Origin: Bursaphelenchus xylophilus
Taxonomy: Eukaryota; Nematoda; Chromadorea; Rhabditida; Aphelenchoididae
Length of the DNA: 64,000 nt
Direction of reading: 5' to 3'
Assembly: GCA_904066235.2 (NCBI GenBank)
Contig: CAJFCV020000004.1
Location: 9,486,001-9,550,000 of the forward strand
A program made the position numbers and the translations under genes. Position 1 is the stretch's first letter, and each line of letters opens with the position of its first letter. Positions 1-11,000 of the stretch are shown in pieces. The notes under the pieces are model-generated. The model was not told the DNA's origin, searched no databases, and was given only the letters and a program-made list of their open reading frames with translations.

Positions 1-1703
1 CTTCAAACGGGATGATGTTTTGTGTTGCGTCGAGGCCGACAAAGAGTGGTGCGAGACAAACGGAAGTTCTGCGGAATAGTGTCAACAGTGCGTTTCAGCC
101 GTTGCATAAGCCGCCGCCAAGACCACCAAAGAGCGAACAGCTGAAAATGAAGTGAGTTTTCACAAGGAATCCGCTAGATACTGTGGGGAACCTGTTCCAG
201 TGGTAAAAAACGTACCATTTTGCATCCGGAAAGTACCAAAAATGTGGCAAAATGCTTCCCTCTCCAAGTGAAAAAAACTCCGGTTTCCCTCACTTTTTTA
301 TGAGGGAAAGCCCTTCAAAACGGAGTATTTACACTTGGAGACGGAAGCATTTTGCCACATTTTTGATGCTTCCAGGATGCAAAATGGTACGTTTTTTGCC
401 GCTGGATCAGGTACCTCACTGTATAATCAAACTCCTTGAGTCATAAATATATAAATTTACTTTCAGGCTCTCCGCTTTCCAATCAGACTCGAATTCTCGA
501 AAGGAGAACGCTCCCTTGCCGAATTATGAGGAATTAACGCTCCAGCGACGTAAAAAAGCGGCAGAATCCCAGAAACCTCGGCCGCAACCTCCTCCACGAC
601 CTTCCCTAATGAGCTCTCGAGATGAACTACAAACCCGGATTGAATCCCGGCCAGCACCTCAACCCCGCCGTCGGCAAACTACAACTTTCTTCGGGGCAAT
701 CGACACATATCCCGAGATGACGCAAAGCACATACATAGACCGACCATCCAGCCAAATGGTCGAAAGATCCACCTCGACCACAAATCTGACCAAAAGCACG
801 CCCGATCTAACGGTGGATGTATCGCCAGCAACGCCGTCTGTTACACCCACAACGCAAGTCGACTCGTCGTATTTGAGTAACGGCACAAGCTCAAGTCAAC
901 AAACGTCGGCTAGGAGTATTAACTCGCCGGATTCGGGAGCTTCGAGTTGGAAACCACCGGTTACGGCAAAATTGAGCAAAATGATCGAGATGAAGAAACC
1001 ACCTTTACAGCAAACGGCATCGCTGAAACCGCAAGATTCAGCAGCAAAGTAAGCGGTTCTTCTATCTCTCCCAACCTAGACAGCCCGTTATTTTCTACAT
1101 CAACATCCTCATATTTAATTTTTCAGACCTCCGGCGATCCCTAGCTCATCGTTGCGACGCAGTATAAGCTCCAAAGCAGTCGACTCAAAACTGCCAGGAA
1201 CTTCGGTGAATTTGAAGGTTGTCGACAACGATTTCGAAGAGCGAGTTCAACGTTGGGAGAGAAGGCGAACGGTCGGGAACAACCTAGGTATAGCGACAAT
1301 TACGGCGGCACCTGGCCTCACAACTAGTTGGATGGAAATGCCAAGCACTCAGGATGTCGAGGAGCTCTTTGATTCACAGGTAGGTATATAAAACTAGGTT
1401 ATTAAGATAGGTAAATACCTTGAAATCCAACTAATTTGAATACGAAAATTTTTAAATATATTTCAGGGGGTTGATCCCACTCTACTCGCCCATTCCCCAC
1501 CAACCCCATCTAGCGATATCCCCTCGGACTTCACCTCTATCACGGCCCAAAAGGAACGTCAAGACAGCCCGGACGAAGAGACCGTCCTTTACTCGGTCAC
1601 CTGCACCACTCAAGCCCCTCCAGAACGACCGGTTTCGTTGATGGAGAAGAACGCGCGCGTTCTACGCTGGATACACGGCTGCTCTATGGCAACAAATTGC
1701 TAA
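1..1703 (+). CDS. Unrecognised Pro/Ser-rich protein, 3' part of gene
   Basis: Incomplete at the 5' side, because the first exon is already open at the window edge. Exons are 1-151, 467-1048, 1127-1379 and 1467-1703 (stop TAA 1701-1703); all splice phases agree and all donors and acceptors are GT/AG. The visible protein (about 400 aa) is low-complexity and rich in Pro, Ser and Thr. It has two proline-rich stretches of SH3-ligand type (HKPPPRPPK in exon 1, PRPQPPPRP in exon 2), a basic/acidic stretch FEERVQRWERRR in exon 3, and a more conserved-looking C-terminus around KNARVLRWIHGC. This suggests a cytoskeletal or signalling scaffold, but I do not recognise the family. A polyadenylation signal AATAAA lies at 1901-1906. 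Intron 1 carries a palindromic MITE. Confidence 0.8.
181..421. repeat. Palindromic MITE, family I, copy 1
   Basis: Fold-back element with TA on both sides (179-180 and 422-423), in intron 1 of the first gene. The two arms are near-perfect reverse complements. They share the family I core: a Lys/Thr-like ccagtggcaaaaaacgtacc terminal block, a gcatccgg(g)aagta block, and a cctccctctccaagtg block nearest the axis. The family's usual outer end CAGTGACGG is diverged here on the left (ctgtgggg). Confidence 0.85.
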
Positions 1704-2811
1704 TTCTTTTGGTAAAACCCTTGTTAACTTGTTACCCCACGCGCAACATGGTAATCTTGCTTTATATCATCGTTCTGTTGTAATAACGCCTATCATCGCC
1801 GCATCATTTTCAAGTACATAGTCTTTTCTTTTTGAACCGGTATTATTTGTTTGTTGTATTGTCTAAAGTCAAAAAATAAGTGCAACTGTATAGAAAAACG
1901 AATAAATTTGTGAACTTTTCGACATAGACGGGTGATATTTCGGTTTCAAAAGATCCGTTTTGGACTGCTACACATAAAAGTACAATTGCAAAATGTCGAA
2001 GTGCCAAAAAATTAATTTTTGAACACTAAAAAAAGTAAACATTGCATCGTTCTCGTGAGTTTCTCCATAAAAGATATTTAGACAATAGAGATCATGCTTC
2101 TGAAGGAAATAATATTTTGACATGTACCACAAAGCCATCCCCATAAAAACGCAGATTTTACACCTCAATTACACCGACAAACGTTACATCAAACAGCTGA
2201 AAAACCCCCCAAGCTTTTCAAAAAATCATTTATGAATTATAATCCACGCCCTCAGTCGATGCAATGGGTTATCACCACGGAGGATCTGACCGCACTAGTT
2301 CATAACATCATCGACGGGATTTATATCCAATTCCGTAAACAAGTACAATTTCAATCGTTTTTGGGGTCCTTATCATTTCCTTCGCCTGCGAAATGGGGAG
2401 AAAAAGCAGCGATAGAGAGAAAAGGGCGCGCTCTCTTTTCATCTCTTTCTTTCTCTGGCGGCACAAAATAGCATGCAAAAAATGTGCGTCCTTGTTTTGC
2501 GTGAAGAAAGAGGAGCGAAGGAAATTGGGGAATTTGGGAAATTTTGGGCCGATTTTTTCCCGGAAAAGAGCAATTTTCGTGGTAAATGCACTGTAGAAAA
2601 ATTATTAAATCTGAAATTTTTCAATTTTTGAGAAAAAAATCGCCGTTTTTCATTAAAAAATTTAAAATTTCCCTCAAAATATCTCAAAATCGCCCTTGAA
2701 AAATTTGAATAAAAAACCACAAAAAAACAAAAACATCGTTTTTGGAAGTCTTTCTCTCATTCAAGAACCCTAACCGTCTCCAGATCGGTCGATTTCTCTA
2801 ATTTCTGAAAA
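1704..2811. other. Intergenic region, 3' UTR of gene 1 and upstream region of gene 2
   Basis: Holds the AATAAA of the first gene (1901-1906) and an AT-rich stretch. Small open frames exist (for example 2232-2471), but none shows splice-consistent extension or a recognisable domain. From about 2380 to 2470 there is a purine-rich stretch followed by a CT-rich one. I see no repeat copy and no RNA gene. Confidence 0.5.
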
Positions 2812-4601
2812 ATGAACGATGGAAAACCGGGAGATCCGCTCGCTTCGCGGAGACATGTCAAGATTTTGTCCAGTGCGTCCGAAGTGAGTTTGGAATTTCC
2901 GGCTACAGTTTCTTAGATGCCAATAAATCGCGACAATTCCTCGGTCGGCTCCATTGCCAGCGTTTATCAGCAAAATCTTTATGATGACGAATACTCGGCG
3001 GAGAAAATGCGTGCCAAAGGGTTCTGCAATAACGATGGCACACCGTGGATCGACTGCTTGTAAGTGGAAAAGCTACAATTAGAAGAAATATCGCAAAAAT
3101 GAAAGGTTTCCACAAATTTTTTGAAAATTTTATCTTTTTTGGTGAAAAAAGATGATTTTTCGTATAAAATGTCTCCAAAGTGAAGATCGTTCGATCGCCA
3201 GATTTTCCTTCTACAATTTTGAAATAGATTTCAGTAGATAGCAACCGATTTTTCTTTAAAAAAATATCTTTTCCCCCATTTTAGGCCAAAAGATGAAGCC
3301 GCCTTGTTCAAAAAAGGCCTGGTCAACCGAGAGTGCAAACGACAGACCTACCGATGCAGTGATCCGCAATTTTTGGACACTGTCGAGATGCTCAATCAAC
3401 ATTTGATTGACGAACATGGCCGACCAGTCCCGAGAAAATGGTACATTTTTTTAATACATAAGGTCCAAAAAATTTTCAAAAAAATAAAAAAAAATTTGTA
3501 CAAAAATGAAAATTTTTTCTAGTCCTGTGACTGCTGACGAGTTATTTGAGCGTGGATATACCGACAAGAGTGGCCAGTTCCACAAGGACAGTGCAGTTCA
3601 CATCCTGGAGTGCTTCTTTGAGGAGATTCGGAACTACAGCAAAGGCCTTTTCCATCCGAATGGAGATGTTTACAGTAATGACACCACGGAGTAAGCTGTT
3701 TTTAAATCCTTTGAGGGAAAAATACAAGTTGCAAAAAAAATTTTTTTTGTTAAAAAGAATCTTGATCTCCAGATTTTGTCAAAAAATTTTCTTTTCTTCA
3801 GACCCTCCACTTTGACTATCCCGGAACGCCCCAAAAAATCGAGATCCAAGACCAATTCGGAACGCTCGGCCAAAAAATCCGTCTCCAAGTCCAAGAGAAC
3901 GGACACTAGCAGTTCTGGAATCACCTGGGATTCCAATGTGGATTATTACGCCAAGAAAAGCCCGGGTTTGGTGACCAATGAAACGCAGCGCTCGGACTCG
4001 GACCGCTCTGAAATTTCGCTCACGCCCAGGAATGGGTACCGAGGGTAGGTTGTAGACTGAATTTTTTTGTCATTCTTTGGCTGGTTTAGAGCGATTTAAA
4101 AAAAAAAAATTTTTTAATTTTTCAAAAATTTGGCCAAAATTTGCAATTTTTTTGTCATCAAAATTTATTAAAAAACCAAAAAATTGATGACATTTTTGCC
4201 AAATTTCATTGTCATTTGAGCAGTCCGCCTTAAAAAAGGTGTAAAAATCCATTTTTATTATATGAATTCAATATGTCAGCACTTCCAGTAACCCTAGTCG
4301 GATTCGAATTCCGTCCAAGCCGTCGACTCGCCGAGCGGGTTCGGCCCCAAATTCCAGCGAGCTGAGCAACGATCTGGCCAAGGAGTTGGCCAAGGACCCG
4401 GGCGTTCGCCGCTCGGACAAACAGTTTGCGATCGGAATGGAGTATGGAAGTGATCAGGACCCGGGAAAGTTGAAGTACTATTTCCTGAAGAACGGGCGTC
4501 TTTACGAGCTGGATTCCAGCGCCGGCCAGCTCACGGTGGAGGTGGGATCGGGGATTTGTGGAGTCAGAACGAAGAGCAAGAAGAAGAAAGGAAAGGAATA
4601 A
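2812..4601 (+). CDS. Unrecognised six-exon protein, basic C-terminus
   Basis: Exons 2812-2883, 2917-3059, 3285-3440, 3523-3690, 3802-4044 and 4289-4601 splice in phase into 364 aa. The first intron is only 33 bp. The N-terminal 40 residues are Ser-rich. The middle third has several cysteines and histidines (DCLPKDEAALFKKG, TYRCSDPQF, HLIDEHGR, LECFFEEIRNY) and looks like a small folded domain. The segment from about residue 180 to 275 is a Ser/Lys-rich, probably disordered linker. The C-terminal part reads as a compact domain (KQFAIGMEYG ... KYYFLKNGRLYELDS) and ends in a lysine-rich tail, TKSKKKKGKE, a possible nuclear or membrane-binding signal. An AATAAA follows at 4635-4640. I recognise no family; a Cys/His zinc-binding fold is only a guess. 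Confidence 0.8.
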
Positions 4602-5077
4602 TGGAATTTGTATTGAGCCCATTAACAAAATGGAAATAAACGGGATTTTTTTGATTTTTTGGAAATTTTTGAGATTTTTTGATGAATTTTTGAACATTGA
4701 TCGTGACTTAGGTCATGAAATAGCTTTTTTTCCCCATAAATTGTTGTTTTATTAGAATTCTGCAATCATTTTTCTTATTTATTTGTACAGGTTTCATCGT
4801 ATAAAATGTCTAACACATTTTCCCGCCATTTTTTTCGGGCGCGACCTGCCTCGATTTGCCTCGTTTCGCGTCCCTTTTTCGAATGCGCAGTCATTTTTTG
4901 AGCGAACTGCGCCCCGTTTTTGAGTTGAATTCCGATCAGATAGAGAGAGAGAGAGCTTTCTTCCCACCCCAAACAGTGGACCATCCCCGTTCCCAGAGGG
5001 CCGTATTTTGTCAAACCATTCGTATCCGACAGCATTTATTTTGTTCGTCCTGTATCGATATTGTTAATAAGAATTTG
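4602..5077. other. Intergenic region between gene 2 and the afadin gene
   Basis: Contains the polyadenylation signal of the upstream gene and the probable 5' UTR of afadin. A short GA repeat (tagagagagagagag) lies at about 4939-4953. I see no other feature. Confidence 0.5.
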
Positions 5078-8000
5078 ATGGAGTTGGATCAAAGGGAGAG
5101 GCTGCGTTCTCTGATCCGTCAGTGGAACGAGAACCGCTTGGATCTGTTCAGTATTAGTGAGCCGAATGAGGTGAGTTTCTTGTGTGTTCGTTTAGAAGAA
5201 AAAAAATTTTTTAACTTTGACGATTTTTTTTCTCCCAGAACATGGAATTTTACGGTGTTATGCGGTTTTATTACCACGAACCAGGCCAGAAAGTCACAAC
5301 CAAGTGTATAAGAGTGTCTTCGTCAGCTACGACAAGAACTGTAATTGATGCGCTGGTGGAGAAATTCCATCCGGACATGAAGATGTTGACGGATCCGGAC
5401 TATTCGATATGGGAATTGCACGAAAACAGTGAAGAAAGAATGCTCGAACTCGATGAACGACCTCTTCTCGTCCAATTAAGTTGGCATCAGAGCAATCGCG
5501 AAGGACGTTTTCTCTTGAAATCCACGGATCAGCCCGTTTATCTGCCGTTTTCGGTATGTCTAAAGTAATATAATTGATTTTATTCAACAGTTTTGGGCTC
5601 AATCTCTACTTTATTTGTTATTTCAAGGTGTGGGTCTTCTTTGGGGTTGATTTCGGACTGGTTTTGAGTTGGATTTGACTTGACAGATGGCCCTTTTCCG
5701 CGTTTAATGCGTTTCGGAAGGCAGATTTTAGGTAATAAATGGGGTTTATAGCTTGTTGATCCATTGCCAAAAGTCGGAAATTCCTTTTTTTATGTGTTAA
5801 AAGGATGATTAATCACTGATGAGGCGGGGTGATCTCACTCTGAGAATTCTATATTTGTTTTTTATGATTTATATTACACTTGACAAGCTGATAATTTGTT
5901 TTGTAAATAGTACTAATTACACTGTTTTTGTAGGCTCTACAATTCGGAGATGAAGTGCGTTCGTCGAAGCGGTCAAACAAATTTAAGAAGAAGGGAAACG
6001 GGAGGGATAAAGGTTGGTTTTTGGAGAGTTGTACTTACAAGGGAAGTACCCCAAGTGCGAAGCTCCGATTTTCTTTAAATTTTGCACACACGTCGGTCAT
6101 GAACTACGTATCAATTCCTGAAAGTTTTAGATCGCTCGTTGCAAGCGCCGTCGAGATATTGAACGATATTTGCCGCCGAGAGAGCACGCTAAATGTGGAG
6201 AGCGGTCAGAGAGAAAAACACTTTTTGACCATAACTTCGCTAGTTTTGTGCGGCAAAAGTTGATTTTTTGTGGAAACATTGCCCTCTGTGGTAGAAATAG
6301 GCGTGAAACTTTTCGTGCCGAAATTCGGCAAAAAGTGTCAAATTTTCGCCAACTTTTGAACAAAAAATCTCGGTTATTTCTGCAAAGCGCGAGCTAGGAT
6401 TCTCGCATATATCCTAGAGAAAATTATTCTAAATTTGTGCCAAGTTTTATCAAAATCTGAGCGTCGCACTTGGGGTACTTCTCCTGTCAGTTACGTCCAA
6501 ATTTTCCTAAAATTCATTGCAGCCAATACGTATGCCGATGACATGAACAAATGTCTGTACGAGGAATTGCCCGAGAACACGTTCACCAGGACCATTTCGA
6601 ATCCGGAAGTCGTCATGAAGCGTCAACGCGAACAGAAGATTGATCAGAAATTGAAGGAATTGGGGGAAAGAGGACTTGTTGGCGGAAGTTTGAAGGTTTA
6701 TTGTGAAGAGCTGGATCCGAATAGACCTTATGTATCCGTATTGGTTGGGCCATTGGACTCTGCGGATAAGGTTTTGCTCGACGCGGTGGAAAAGTTCAGC
6801 TTTGGGACGTTGGATCATCGAGAATTTGTGCTAGTTGAGGTGAGGCAAGCAGTGTAATATAATTTATGTTATTTTGACTGGAATTTGACTAGATATAGGT
6901 TTATATTTCCACCTACTGGTGGTGTTATTTATGAGGGGTTATCGAGAGAGGGTGAACATAAAGTTTACGAGCTTACTCTCTTATCTATTCTAATATCTTT
7001 TCGCTCCTGCAGATCCAGCAAAGAAACGGGCGACGATCGGAGCGAGTGCTGCTTTTGGACGAGTGCCCGGCTGTTATTATTGCCAAAAACAATTCTTGTG
7101 GAAGTAAGTTGACTATCTGGTTATTAGCCAGTAGAATTTCCTCGAAAAAGTAATACAATTCGGAGTTGGACGATTGGGGAAAAGGACGATTGGGAAACCG
7201 AAAAGTATTATTTTTCTTCGATGCAAGTGTCGAAATTAGGATAATTGAGGGTGCTGAGTTCGAAAATGACGTTCATTTTTTTGATAGCTACTTTTTTCCT
7301 TAAGTAGTACTGTAAAATAGTAATTTTTTGATTTTTTTTCACAAATACTCGATTTGGGGGGCTTCGATGGTGCTGATTTCGAAAATCTTATTCATTTTAT
7401 CCGATTTGAAAGCTCTATTTGGGGGGTTTCGATGGTGCTGCCTTCAAATCAGAAAAAATGAATAAGATTTTCTAAATTAGCAAGCTCGAAACCCCCCAAA
7501 TCGAGTATTCATGAAAAAAATTCAAAAAATTACTACCTTACAGTACTACTTAAGGAAAAAAGTAGAGATCAAAAAAATGGATGTCATTTTCGAAATCAGC
7601 ACCCTCGATTATCCTAATTCCGACACTTTCATCGAAGAAAAAATACTTTTCGGTTTCCCCAATCGTCCCGTTCCAATACAATTACCCCACCCCAAGTGCT
7701 GTCCATTTTGTTATTTTTCCGTGACCCTTGCTCCGAGACAGCCACTCCCGTTGCCCTCGAGAGAAAGGGAGTCTCATAAGCGGCGATTCCAGCACTCCTA
7801 ATCGGATTATATTGTAGCGGAGACGTCATTTCATCTGCGGAAACGGACTTCGTCGCCTCCAACGACATCGACTCCGTTGAACGGGAAGGAGAACGCGGTA
7901 AGCGGAGAGGGGGGTGAGAACGACGGGGCAAGACGACGGCTGCGGGAGACCCCCGAGATTAATCGCCCCCCGACCTCGTCGCGCTTTCTTTTAATTGCGC

Positions 8001-11000
8001 ACTGACCGATTTGCTCCAATCTCCCCATCCCACATATTTATATTCAAATTGTAGATGGTCATCGAACCGCCGCCCAGCTACCGGCAGGCCACACACTTTG
8101 ATGTGACCCCCGACCTCGGCCCTCCTCCGGCCAATATTCCGTGTCATTTGCAGTTGCGCTGTAAGTGAGGGGATATCATATTGTTAATGGGTGCTCGTTC
8201 AGTCGCCGTCGGATGTAGTTAGCTACTTAAAGCGGGATTATTTGAGTGGCGGGATTTTTTTTTTGAGCGAAAGTGATAAGAAATGAAAAGAATGGAAGAT
8301 TATACAGTGACGGACCTGATCCACTGGCAAAAAACGTACCATTTTGCATCCGGGAAGTATCAAAAAATTTTGCAAAATTCCTCCATCTCCAAGTGAAAAA
8401 CTCCGTTTTCAAAGACGTGCCTTTTTCCTCAAAAAAATAGCTATTGAAATCGGAGTTTTTTCACTTGGAGAGGGAGGAATTTTGCGAAATTTTTTGATAC
8501 TTTCCGGATGCAAAATGGTACAGTTTTTGCCACTGGATCAGGTCCGTTACTGTATAATTTCGCATTCTTCTAATTTCTTATCACTTTCGCTCAAAAAAAA
8601 TCTCGCCGCTCAAATAATCTCGCTTTAGGTAGTTAACTACATCAGACGGCGACTGAACGATCGCTCATTAACAATCCCCATTGTACGGTAAAATAATATA
8701 AACCCGGACTGATGACATATTTTTTAGGCTCGGCCTCTCAATTCCTGATCTCTCTGTTCGATCACTTCCGCTCAAATGACACCGAATTCCCTCTGGCTCC
8801 AGCTTTTATCACATATTTGGCCGTAAAAGACCCACAAAACAGAGAGACCACGGCTTTGATCCTCTTGTTCTGCAACAAAGTCAACGAGTTTGTACAGGTA
8901 GAATTGCTGGATAAATCATTTTTGTTGAAAATTTTTTAAAATTTACTTGATGATGATTTCAGTCGCGCCCCGATGATTGGAGAATCCCCAATTTCTGGCT
9001 GGCCAATTGCCTGGAACTGGGCAATGTGATTGCCAAAGATACGACCGCCTTCAAACACACAACCAATAATTTGAATGAGAATATCAAAGTGACGACGATC
9101 AGATGCTTCGACTTTCTCGTGGAGTCCTGCCGGATCGAGATTGAAAAACGAATGTCCAAGTTCTTGAACGTCGCCTTGAGACATGACATTGCAGTCAGAG
9201 AGCTCATGGATTTCCTGGAAGATGTCTCGAACCATGTGCGAAGAGTCCAACTGAACCCGGCATTGATCATTCAGCTGTTTTCTCATATTTTCTACACCGT
9301 CAACATGTATGCCTTCAATTGGCTGATTTCTACTGAGGGTAAGGTCATCTGTTATGTTTGTCATAAGAAAAAAGTTGATTGTGGTCTTACTTTGCATATT
9401 TTTTGGGAACTGGGACGATTGGGGAAAGAGAGGATTGGGGAAACCGAAAAGTATTATTTTTCTTCGATGCAAGTGTGAAGTTAGGATAATCGAGGGTGCT
9501 GATTTCGAAAATGACGTTCATTTTTTTTATCTTTACTTTTTTCCTTAAGTAGTACTGTAAAGTATTAATTTTTTTGAATTTTTTTCATAAATACTCTATT
9601 TGGGGGTTTTTGACATTGCTGATTTCGAAAATCATGTTCATTTTTTCTGATTTGAAAGCGGCGCCATCGAAACCCTCCAAATCGTGTATATGTAAAAAAA
9701 AATTCAAAAGTTACTACTTTACAGTACTACTTAAGGAAAAAAGTAACTATCAAAAAAATGAATGTCATTTTCGAAATCAGCACCCTCGATTGTCCTAATT
9801 TCACACTTGCGTCGAAGAAAAATAGTACTTTTCGGTTTCCCCAATCGTCCTTTTCCCAAACCGTCTTTTTCCCCAATCGTCCCAGTTCCGGTATATTCGT
9901 CATAAGACAAAAGTTGAATGTGGCTTTACTTTGCATATTTTCAGAGGGGAACTCAAGCCTTACCCGTCAATTCGCCGTCCAATTTCGTTCTCGGTTGTCC
10001 GAACTGACCCGATGGTCCGAATTACATGGCCTCGAATTGGTAGCTGAATGTCAATTGGACCGAATAAACCAGACCCTGCATCTGCTGGTCACTCCGAAAA
10101 CGGTCAACCAGATCGCCAGTCTTGGTGCTACTTGCTACAAACTCAATTCCCGGCAGGTCGGCTTTTTGTTGAGCAGGTATATATCGGATATAAATGAACT
10201 GCCAGTGACTCAAGTGCTGGTGGATAATGTTGTTCAACTCGCTCAATGTCATGCTGATCGGATCATCAAAGAGGAAGGTGGAGAAGTGACGCTGGAAGAG
10301 GATCCCGTCTTTAGACTGGCCTTTTCTTTTCCAGATGACGGCTATGTTTTGGGTAGGTTAATGAATTATTAGGTCGTCCAGAAAGTTCGTTCGATTTTTT
10401 ATTGCTTTGTTTACGATTGTTTGTTGCTTGGCAAATGGCATGTTTTTATTTGATGCAGCCAGTTTTGTAGAGGAGAAAAAGCTGTATCAAATAAATATAT
10501 TCCATTTGCCAAAGAACTAACAATCCTTGTAAAACAAAGCAATGAAATCTAATGAAGACTGGTTGATAAAAAAAAATTTTTTTGATAATTTCAGATACTT
10601 TGGAGACAATTCCTTCCTCTCTTTCAACAGTCCTTGCCAATCTTCAACGCACTGGCCTCTGTGATCTCATCTACGAACAGTCGGCCTCCCCTTGGGCAAG
10701 CCAATTTACTCATCAACTTCCCGCCATCCAGCCCCAAAGAGCACCCCCTCATTATCGACCCCCATCACAAACGCCGAGCTTTGTAAACCGACCAGAACGA
10801 ATCACGGTAACCATCAGACGTCCGCCTGGTGCTGGACTGGGTCTCTCGATTGTGGCCGCTCAAGGATTGGGCGATTCGAATATGGGGATCTACATCAAGA
10901 AGGTCGTGGAGAACAGCCCCGCCGCCTATGAGGGATCTCTGGCTAGAGGCGATCAGATCTTGGCTGTAAATGGTCTCCCCTTGCTGAATGTGTCTCAAGA

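Noticed and set aside
6124..6400. Open frames inside afadin intron 3
   Set aside because: They lie wholly in the family II repeat and recur in other copies with stops.
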